A stretch of DNA of 64,000 nucleotides, taken from Macrobrachium rosenbergii. Its lineage: Eukaryota > Arthropoda > Malacostraca > Decapoda > Palaemonidae. How positions within the stretch are numbered: position 1 is the first letter of the stretch; each line of letters starts with the position of its first letter. The position numbers and the translations under genes were made by a program. Location of the stretch: assembly GCF_040412425.1 (NCBI RefSeq), contig NC_089753.1, forward strand, positions 35,720,913 through 35,784,912, read 5' to 3'. Below the pieces are notes generated by a model that worked only from the letters and a program-made list of their open reading frames with translations, ran no database searches and was not told the DNA's origin. Positions 47,611 to 58,980 of this stretch are shown here, one piece after another.

Positions 47611-50600
47611 CTGAAAATAAGTAAATCACCATGATTTTAGTGTATTGGAAAGTTACAATGAAGAATGAAATTTACATAATCTTTAAAGACATTCAGCACT
47701 CCCAGAAATATATAACTTTGGAAAAAATATTTTTGTTCACCAAGATCCTCTCGGTTAAAGTTGTCTTCCAGCCGAGGATTTTACCACCAAGGAGAAACAT
47801 GAACATCTTAATGAACAATGTTACCATTGTCACTGTTTTTAAATCAATTTTCCTTATTAGAGGTTTCATGTCAAATGTTTCGTGCTTTTTTTTAACATTG
47901 GCCTTGGGCTTATGCAGCTGATCCTCTCCCTATCTTTCAAAAATTCCTACGACATCTTCCTCTCATTCTGCAGTTCGCCCTAGACCAACTATGTACAATA
48001 GCACCCAAGAACAGTGTAGGCAAAGGACACACTTGTATCAATGTCAAGAGACCGAGCATAAAAAAATCATAGTCAGCATTCAATAAAGGCTCACCTAGGA
48101 TAAAATCTGGAGGTGCTAGGCAATGGTTGCTTAAGTCCGGACCACTAATTCATAAGACTGACCATAAGGATCTGTCTTTACTTAAATTTTTCTTTAAAAG
48201 TTCAATAACTGGAGAGATTAAAAATTTCCTCTATTTCCAAAATTTGGCTTCCACGGTTTGTTAAAACTTAGACAATCACCAAGAGATGTAACCTGTAGGC
48301 AGTGACCTTCATTCTCTGTATGCAGGGTTTGGGTCATGCTGGGTATTCACCAAGTATCCATGGATCAAATGTGTGTGACTAGTTTTAATTAAAAAATTAC
48401 TTCAGTGTGGCAATCTTTATTACTTCATTGTGGTATTCTTTTTGGTCTGACGAATGCCATACCCCAAAAAAGGGTTAGACTGCTTTTATTTGTTGTCATT
48501 GGATTTATAAGTCCACCATTTATTAAAGAATGACAAATTTTTAAACAAATTATATTTTTCATAACTAACAAACCAGAGGTCTTAACGTAAGGGGATTTTC
48601 ACAAGCGCCTAGCTGGAGTCCGGTTATTAATAGCACAGGGTTTTGGTGCCAACAGGAAATACCCAATGGGGAAAGAGGTGGCCAGAGCCCAACCCGTTTC
48701 CCCCTAGCAGATGCTGTGATGCTTCAGTTCTCTCTTAACCACCTTCCAAGCAAGACGATCACTGTCTTTCTTGCTCAAAAACCAGTTGTTTTTAGCACTT
48801 ACTGCCCATTTTACACTCTGGCATTTTGGTTTTTCATTCTCCTTTTTGTTTGTGCGATTGTGTTATATTGTGCTATCTGCATTTTTTTTAGTTCCTCGTT
48901 GGGCGAGCGGGTTCCGTTCTCAGCTACCACTCTGTTGGCCGCGAGTTCAAATCTCCGACCGGCCAGTGAAGAATAAGAGGAATTTATTTCTGGTGATAGA
49001 AATTCATTTCTCGCTATAATGTGGTTCGGATTCCACAATAAGCTGTAGATCCCGTCACTAGGTAACCAACTGGTTCTTAGCCACGTAAAATAAATCTAAT
49101 CCTTTGGGCCAGCCCTAGGAGAGCTGTTAATCAGCTCAGTGGTCTGGTTAAACTAAGATATACTTAATTTGCATTCCCAGATAATGCAAACCCATGAATC
49201 ATCTAATCAATACAGGCCTCAGAAAAGATGCCTAGGTGTTGGTAATAACCCACGCTCTCATCATTTAGCCACCTTGGATACAGACCCATATACCACTTGT
49301 AGCAGATACAGATCTAAGGATTGTAATGCAAGTAACCCCTGCTCTGAGTGTGGTAATTGGTCTCCTGAACAATGGAAGAATTCCATTAAGACCAAGGGTT
49401 TCTTCTGTATATGAACAATTATGGTTTATACAATTCTTAATCTCTGACTGGGATCATTACTTTTGATCTGGTAACAGTGGTTGTAGTTTGGTTGGATCAC
49501 TGGTATCATATTCCCTTATCCCACAGGGTATGACTATAACATACTGGAACATTTTAATAAAACTTGGTTCATTTACTGTATCCCGTCACAGTGCATGTAT
49601 ATCATTACTATTGTATTAAAAAATATAAACAATGCAATCATGCACCATTTTGAATTCTGGTAATGTTTACACTCTCAAAATCATCAGCTGACTGAGTTCT
49701 ATACACATCACTGCCATGTGTGCTAAATGTCAGCTGAGTACAGTTTGAACAACAATCTCATTGCCATTAGTTGCTAAAATAAACAAATTGCAGCATACAG
49801 TAAAATTTAAATGAAGTAAAGGTGTGATATAGACAAGTCGGTAGCCAACACATGAATGAAAACAGCTAATATCCATATGGGTGAATTTTAAAGCAAGTGC
49901 TATTCTTAAGACTCTTTATTTTTACTTATACCCAACTCTTAATAAATGAGCGATAGTTATGGTAACTAACACTGGCAAACAGCTGTTTATGTCATTACTT
50001 GCTGTTGCGCCAGGTATTGTTAAGTAGTAGTCATAAAAGAGTAAGTAGTTGTTAATTATGTGAAATAGCGATGAGTCTGGTTGAATATACAATGACATTT
50101 GCCCCATAGAAACATGTGCTTCTAGGCCAATTCATAATTCAAAAGCCTAGATGGAATTTGCATTAGTAATGTAATCTATCAAAACTGAGGTAGGCATAGT
50201 AACCCTAGTCTAGTATAATCTATCGAAAATGAAACTTGCACAGTGAGCATAGCCTGGCATAATCTAAAGAAAAAAACCCATGCTAAGAAAGTGACAGCAT
50301 TAAAGAAAACACGGGTAATGGCATAGTATCTGATAGCACTAGTTGCCTTGTTGAAAACTTGCAAGCAAAAACAGTTCTCAAGCTTGAATAATAAAGGTTG
50401 AAATGCACAAAGGTATTTAAGAGTAGAAACTAGAAAAACTCACAGTATCAAGACTGGTCACTGTCACCAACAAGCGTGACAATACAAATTCACTGGTGAA
50501 ACACGAATCATCACTGGCAACGTATACTTATGAGATGTGACAATAAAATCACTCAAAAGCATGAAAGAAAAAGGAGAAAGTCAGGGACAGACTATTGAAG

Positions 50601-53600
50601 TTGTCACAGCAAGGAGAAAAATTATCTATTAAGGTTGTTACCTGGGCAGAGCTAAAGGTGGACGCACACTGCAGCCACCTAGCCAGAATATGACCTTTAA
50701 ATTGCTGTTTGATAGTGTATCTCGGATAAGCTAACATATATACATGTCACAGGGTTTTAAGAACAACACTTTCTCTTAAATTAACCCTTATACATATCGT
50801 CTTTTTCACTTGTATAAAAAGCTACTTACTTCAGTCTAATCACACCTTTATTTATACTTTATCAAAATTTTACTGCATGTATAAATAAAGGTAAGCTGTA
50901 TTTTTCTAACCCAGCTTTGTTAATTCACAAAAAATTTAACTCCAAATTATGTCTGAGAGTTTCACTCTGGTCAAACCAATTACATGTAGGAACAATTATT
51001 AATGTAAAAATCATATAATCGACCTTAAAGATTTTTTTCAGCTTCAAAATAATGAAAATCCTGGGAAGCATAACTAGAATACAATCTGAGAAACACCTGG
51101 TAGTTGCACCTGAAAAACATTTTAATTTTTTAATGAAAATATATAATACAATAAAAACATTCAAGGGCTAATTTAATGAAAATAGACATTATCACTTACT
51201 GAGGGGGTATTCGGGCAAGGGGCTGCCCAAAGGCACAAACCGGAAGAGTATCCTCTACATGTAAGTACATAGCTGATTCAGGGCAAGGCCACAATGACCC
51301 ACTGCCCGATACTGTTGGTTCATTGGCACTCTGTCGACTTTCATAGCGTTCACGAAGCCGTTCATAATGTCTCTGCTCTCTCATTCTCTGCAAATCCCAC
51401 CTGTAAATATCTTACGATTTATAAAGTTGTTTAAATATATTACAATTAATTCAGTGACAAATCTCCACTCCACAGTATCAAAATATCATCTTGGACATGT
51501 GCATACAAATCGAGACTGAAATACAATCCATAAAGTTACGTATGACTCATTACAAACAAAGGTCATGTAGTACACAAAAAGTACAAATTTAAGATGATTT
51601 TCCAGACTGTAAGTATTATGAACACATTATTCATTTTGGTTTATAGTAGCCACCTGGTAAAAGATATAAAATCAAGTTCCAATATCATAGTATATTTATT
51701 GTTCCAAATCCAACAATCATATGAGACCCTTTATTTGTAGATGGAATGTTATTTGTTTCCTCAAAACCCATCAGTCACACAGATCCAGAATTACAATTTA
51801 GGTTGGGAGTTCTTAGTAAAAGATTCTCAGCTTTATTAGATCACTTGGGGACAAAACAGGTTAGGGACCAAGTGTTTAAGATTTCTCGTAGGATGTTGTA
51901 AAAAAACTTAAAAAACCCTGAGAGTTAGTAAGATATTTCTACTGGTGATAAATTAAGAAACGTGGAGATCAACTAACTATTCTGAGGAGATATACAAGCT
52001 TGTAACCCCAATGGACATTTCTTGTGAAAAATTAATAATAAAAGAGTGAGGATTCAAACAATTTATAGTCTCTCTATTCAGACATATTATTCTCATTTAT
52101 TCAATAGTATTATGTACTATATTTAATTATCTCATTCAGGTCATAAATACAGGTACAGTATATGAAAATGAAAGCAAGTGGTCTGCCTTGAAGAGAAGAA
52201 AATGCAAGGTTGTTTTATTGTATCTTGGGACTAAATCTACATATATATCTTTTAGGTATAAGCACTAGTTTTCACTTATGCTGAGGTCTTGGAACTAAAC
52301 CCTCGTCTGCTGAGGGCTGAATATTCAATTCTGAAGGGTTCTTTACGATTTCTACAGCGACTGGAAATTAACAATTTTCATGATGGTACATCTTTAATCA
52401 TTTTATTAGCTGCTCCTATTGCACTAATTCTCCTGTAAAGCAGATGTACTGCGGGACAAGGAGAATTGGTGTGGTCTTTTCAGTGCAAAATTAGACACAT
52501 AGTTGTGTCTCTTTTTACTTTAGCATTACATACTAGTGATACATTTGGCATGCCTTACATTTGATGCGGTGCAGTATACAGCACAACTGTCCAAGTAAAT
52601 ATTTTAAAATTCTGAATGGCAGTTGACTACTGATGTCATTAATTACTAGAGTAAAGAGGGTGGGATTAGGAACATGTACCTTTAGAACTTTGGCAAGTGC
52701 GACGATCTTTGAATGAATATCGTCAATTTGTAAGTGAAAGGTATGATCTGTTAGATAGTTTCCAATGAAAATTGACATGTGGCCACATATATTAGTTTTG
52801 TATTTTTAAAATTTTTTAGTAGCTCCATGTGCTACCATAGATTTCTTGTATGTCAAAGAAAATGGCTGATATTCAAATGCATTCAAATCATCTATGGATG
52901 TGATCTTCCAGAAGGGATGGTGGATCTACAGTAGGTCTGCTCTTCTGTAATCCAAACTGGGTAGGCATCAATATCTTATCTTTACATTATGTGCCATGTG
53001 AGGCATTCATTTACCATTTTCTCTAACACTTCCCATAAGCAACTTGTTAGGAAATTATCCTGTAACTGTTTACATTACTCAGGTCTTTCCATGCTTGGAG
53101 ATGGGAGTAATCATGGCATTATGCCATTCTTCAGAGAACAAACTGTATGGAAAAATTACTGCATTGTATATAATGCAAACAGAATCCATAAATCTCATGA
53201 TGGCTTTACAGAAAAACATTTTAAAAAGTAGAGAAATTTGTTCTATGCTGACTTCAATACATCATTCAATGCACTTCCATTATTTGTGTACATACTGTAC
53301 TACAAACAGACTAAAACCAATATCACTCTACAAAAAAATAAATTTACAACAGGTGATGAAAAAATTATTTCAAAGCTCAGAGCTATAAGACAGAAATGTA
53401 TTTCAGCACAAACAAGTTTTGGATTCCATTCTCCCCCCCGCCTTACCTCAAAGCACCAACAGAGGTTGTAAGTATAAAAAATTCCACTGATGGACAGCAA
53501 AGACTTAATACCGAGTACATACATAAGGCCTGTATTACCCCATGCAAACAGAAACGCAGTCACTGGCTGAGAAAATTACATTTTTATAATAAAGTTTTAT

Positions 53601-56600
53601 ACTCGTATATACTTACCAAGTAATTACATAGCTATAGTTTCCACTTAACCGCAGCTTAGATTCAAAATTTTGCGGTAGCGCTTCAGTATAGTTTGTGTAG
53701 GTGATCAGGTCGTCCCACTAACGGAATATTGGCACGACCTAGCAAAAAAATTCTCATTTGTTTTATGCCTTATGTCCATCAGAGGGGAGGAGGATGGGGT
53801 CCGATTCTGTAATGACTTAGTAAGTATATAAAAAACTTTATTATAAAAATGTCATTTTTATATAAGTAACTTACCAAGTAATTACATAACTGAATCCCAC
53901 ATTGACAGGAGGTGGGATACATGGACATAGTATTCTACTCCAAAAACATTAAGTCATGTAATTAATTTGAAATAGAAAAGTTGCAAGCACTGAATACAAA
54001 GCTTGTCATTCCTTATTAGTTAAGAGGGCCTGCAGTACAAAAACTGCAACTGGTTGACGCTCCCTGTAGTGGCGGCAGAGCCAAGGTCGCCTCTACTTAA
54101 GTGGGGACTTTGTAGCGAAGGAGTACTCTGTTGGCTACCAAAGCATCAGTAGAATTATGCAGCTAAGGAGTTATCCAATAGCTAGCAAAACTTTAATAGG
54201 TGCCCTTGCCCTGGGCACAGTACCAACGTAAAAACAACCAGAAACACTGTCACCTACACTGAAATAACACCACAACCCATCTACTGAGAGTGGTGGGTGC
54301 TCCAGGTACTTTGCACCTCCTGGCTCCTAAAAAAAAACTCTATACCTCACCAGAAGGTGAAGAGAGAGTAGGAGAAAATCTTATGCTTCCTCCTGCCATA
54401 CCATGCCAGTCACTATCCTGTGGTACTGCAGAATTTACAGACTACTTAGCTGGTGCCAGTCTGGGGTTGGCGTCAGGCGAGCTGTGGAAGCTCACAGATT
54501 GGTATAAATATCACTGGTGACAGACTGTAGCTGACGCCAAGCGAGCTGGGCACCAGCCGAGCTGCTGGAAGATCACGAAAGCCTTAAGCTCTCAAGTTGG
54601 CACAAGACTGAAGCTGGTGCCAGGCAAGCTGAGCACCAGGGGGGCCCGAAGCTCTGGGGGTTCTACAGCTGGAGCCAGACTTGTAGCTGGCTGCCAGGCA
54701 AGCTAGCAGCTCGAGGCTCTGGAAGCTCTAAAGCTGGCGACAGACTGTAGCTGGCGCCTGAAGAGCTGGGTGCCAGCAGAGCTAGAAGTTCAGGTTTCAC
54801 TTCTTAAGATAGTGAGATGTGAAGGACGATTATACTTCCAGTAGGTCGATGCAGAATGGAAGTAATGGCCATGTGTGCCTGGGAGATGTGAAGGACGATA
54901 TGCTTCCAGTAGGCTGATGCCAAATGGAAGTAAGGGACACATGTGCCTGAAAGCTAAAGACATAGAGGCTGCTCAGATAACCTTAGCTTTCACTAAAAGA
55001 AGGCAAAGTTGTTCTTCTGAATCTGAGTGTTTCAGAAATTCTCTTAAGGATGAAGGACAATGCGATCTTAATCAAACATCAAAGGACAAGAAAGCCCTCT
55101 AGGTTATCAAGTCCTATTCAGGTAAACACCTAAAAAGCTCCAATTGGACAGAGAGTTCATTCTTTCCCTCAGAGTTGGTGAGTGCTCCTAGGTGCTTGGA
55201 GCATGCGCCGGCGCCAGGTTGTAGCTGATGTCAGGCGAGCTGGACATCAGGCGAGTTAGGAATTCAGGAGCTGGCCGGAGCTCCTGGAAGCCAAGCATGT
55301 CTGTTAAGCTCTAAGGAAGAAAGAGAGAATGAATCCATGTCTCGGACGGGTCCTCGTTCTTGGCTAAAGTCAAAGGAAAAAATGAGGATAATACACGTCT
55401 TGCTTCCTAGCTGGGTGTGAAAAAAGCTTGCGAGGTCTTTTGAGAAGATGAAAGACCCAGGTCTCTGTGCTTAATCAGATAAGCATAGATCAGTACCTCT
55501 TCAAGGAAAGTGAGAGAACCTAGACCTTCTCAGAAACAAAGAGATAATCTGCAGCAGGGTCAGAGGTGTCTAAAGAGAAGAGACGAAGAGTCTGAGACAC
55601 CAGCTTTGGAAGATGACCACTAAGTCTGGGAGAGAGGAAGAGGGTGACTTCTGAATCTTGTAATAGCCTCTGCAACATGTCTTGAAGACTCTTTGAAAGA
55701 TAATCCTATGGAAGTCCGGCACCTGTCTGGGCAAGAGCGGACCCCCATGGTAGTATCTGAAGCTAAGTTGTTTGAGAGGACAGTTTTGGGGAAAGATCTT
55801 GAGAGGACAGTTTTGGGGAAAGATCTTGAAGAGTCCACCAGTAATTGGAAACTAATCCTGAGACTGTTCACAGCTTCCTCGACCACGTAGAAGGTTCCTT
55901 GAAGAGGCAAACAGGTCTAAGGTTGGCTTGCTTCATACAATAAAGAGATTCTCACAACTCAGGGGATCGAAAGGCCATGATGGGAAGGACAAGCTTCTGA
56001 CAGCCCAATATGTCCTTCGACGCTTAGTCCCTGAAAAGGCCTAACATACACCAATTGTTTTATAATAGGGTCTAGGCCAATAACTTTGTAATGGAGTGTC
56101 GTAACACTCGAGAATTACTTTTAAAAACAAAACTATTATCGGCAGCTCGCTAGTTGTTTATAGCTGGAAAACAATTCATAAATTGGCAAAGTTATGGCCT
56201 AATGAAGATGCGTAACATACAGTTTACTTTTATAATGGAATGTTGTAACATCCAAGAATTACTTTGAATGCAAAACTATTATTGACGCCAAAAGAAGCCT
56301 AACCGGTAAACAAACCATCAACGCAAATGGTGTCATTTACCGGCGGCTCGATGATGACTGAATCAACGTAAAACAAAACAAGAAAAAACTCATCCTGAAA
56401 GATTTCAGCTTGGTTAGTTAGTTAGTTATAAATGATTTGTTTAACCAGACCTCTGAACTCTGCTTGAAGGCTACAATATATGCATTCTGATGATTGATTT
56501 GATTGATTTAAAGAATCCTCCATCGGAATCCGGTAAAATAACTGGAAAATAATGAAAATGCTACCACCAGACCAGGTGTTGCCACCACGGACGGCAGGGA

Positions 56601-58934
56601 ATGAATGAGAATTGTTTGCTAGGTCGTTCCAATATTCCGTTAGTGGGACGGGCTGATCACTTACACAAACTATAATGAAGCGTTACCTGCGAAATTTTGA
56701 ATCTAAGCTGCCGTTAAGTGGAAACTATAGCTATGTAATTACTTGGTATGTTACTTATATAAAAATACAGATTGTGAAAACGTGTGACGACAGAAAGTTA
56801 AGATTTATGGTCAGTGTGTGATGGGAAGACTGCATTATGAATGAGGAAGGTGGCTGAAAAACAGATCTTAAAGAATGAGTTTCCATATGTATAGGGGACG
56901 ATAAAGAAGCACTGTAACAGGATGATGACCTGTAGGAAGGACCAGAAAATCATGGAGCAAGGGGATAGATATAGGCATAGCTTGATGGGAGTTCAAGCAG
57001 AGAGAGCATAGGACGGAGGAGAGTGGAAAGAATTTACTTCATGTCTAAACTGTCAGAGAAACCCAATATAAAACAATCATGATGTCATCTGTATGGAGAC
57101 AATTCACTCTAGTTACCTGGGAAAAATAAGAACATGAGCATTTTCTCTGGCAACTTGCCCTATTCAGAACAAATATGCTATATTTTTTTACCTTTTACGT
57201 CTTTTTTCATCCTGTTCTGGTTTAGCATGGCGTTTAATGAATATTTCATCCTCAAGATTTTCAGTACCTTCCATGACATAAAGGCTAGTTAAAATGCGTG
57301 TTCCCCACCGAGGAATCTGAAGAAAAAAACAATAGTAAGATGTGACAGCTATACAAGTTTATTTGGGCTTTTAATTACCTATGTTTTTATATCATGCAGA
57401 ACAACTGAAATTCTGAAATACGTTAAAATCTGATTCAAGAGAATAATTCCTGAACAGACCAACTGCCTGTTTTCAATCTGGACTAGAAATGAGGAACTCT
57501 AACACATAGAGCTATAGAGCTATGGTTCATGCCAAACAGATATGACTAATAAAAATATGTATACAAGGAATTAGATAAAGACAAACTAATGCAGTAAGTT
57601 AAAAATAGACACTATTCTGCATTACTTTTTATCTCACTGGCAGATGCCTTAATAACAAGAGTGACATGATTCTAAAATAAACAGCTAATCCACTGTATAA
57701 CAGGAATGAAGATCCTAAAAGATTTTTTGTCTTGCAGACATCTTCAAGAAGAACTGAATGACAATAAGATGTATCTTGCTATGAAAAACTGAAAATCAAG
57801 TCAATTAAGTTGGAGAGTACCGTGGTAAAGTCATGTTTTCTTAATTCCTTCAACAGGACAGTTAAGGGCCAAGGTTATGAGCACTTGGGTACATAAATAA
57901 AATAAACATATGTTAAATCTCTTACCTCAACCTGGGCCTGAAGGCATTCTTCCTCTGGGTTAGGGTCATGAATATAACTTCCATAGGGTAAATAGTAAGT
58001 GACTGTTGTATTTAGTATTCCTTCTCCTCTCACTGTTACTGCACCAGGTGTTTTTCCTGTGTAAGGTAAAATTAAGAGGTAAATGATGTCATTGTTGCTT
58101 TACATCATACCACTATTTATTGCACATAACAAAATAAAAATGTAAGAATATACATTACAAAATCAAAATACTCCATATATTTTGAGGCACACAGGTAATC
58201 AAAATAAATCTTCCTATGCAGGCATCTTTCACATCTGATTTGCTTAAACATTACAATGTACTGTGCATATTTCCAAATGTCTATTTGTTAGCCACTCAAC
58301 GTATACTTCTTAAAATGTGAAATGCATGTGTGTTGTGTATGGAAAAATATACTAATCAATAAAAAGTGCAGTGCTACAACACCCAGTAACAAAGTTATGC
58401 ATGCATTAAAAAGAAGTAGTATTTTTTTATTGCATTTTTAAAACTGTACTCAATAATCTAGTACAATATTGTGCCACTACATAAAAATATTTATGTCAAA
58501 GAAAGAGAACTGTAGAATATTTCTTGAATATTTTGTTTAAAATTTCAAAAATATAAACTAGTTCTAACTAATTCAGTTTGTTTTACTGATCTTGGCAGTC
58601 TGACAAGCTAAATTCCCAAATCCCTCCCAGCAAAGTAAACTACTGGGGTAAGGCAGCCCAATTGGTGAAGTCCCTTTTCTCGCACTCACCCTGAACCATG
58701 AGTTAGCTAAGCATGCAGGAAAGGATAGACAATATTTATTACAGCCACATGACTACCAGACAGAAGACAATTGAACACTGCTCAACCTGAGTTGTAATTC
58801 TGCGCGACTGATATGAATTTTCAACAAGGAATTTTACGTCTCAGATAAGCTAAGTTATTGTTTTAATCTATAAAACAAAACCAAAGCATGGCTGTGCCAG
58901 CAACCAGACAGAAGCAAAAAAGGCCTTATGGTGG

Positions 58935-58980
<46 letters not shown>

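Larger units (their letters stand above)
53578..56770. mobile_element. Large inverted-terminal-repeat element (about 3.2 kb)
   Basis: The left arm (53611-53759) and right arm (56604-56760) are inverted copies about 150 bp long sharing 'ccaagtaattacatagctat', 'agtttccacttaac', 'cagcttagattcaaaattt', 'gtcccactaacggaatattg' and 'cgacctagcaaa'. The left end carries an extra inverted segment (53808-53853) and then module B (53853-53930). The GC-richer interior has many degenerate 'agctgg.gccag' repeats and no intact protein. The layout matches the 6.4-kb element in Cdk1 intron 4. Confidence 0.75.
51401..57191 (-). other. MSL1: MSL1 intron with inverted-ended element
   Basis: The intron holds the 3.2-kb inverted-repeat element (53.58-56.77 kb). 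51.4-53.5 kb is AT-rich with no recognisable feature. Confidence 0.8.

Noticed and set aside
48536..48720. Possible third member of the large inverted-repeat family
   Set aside because: The opening ('ttttcataactaacaaacca') only loosely resembles the arm, and no partner arm was found.
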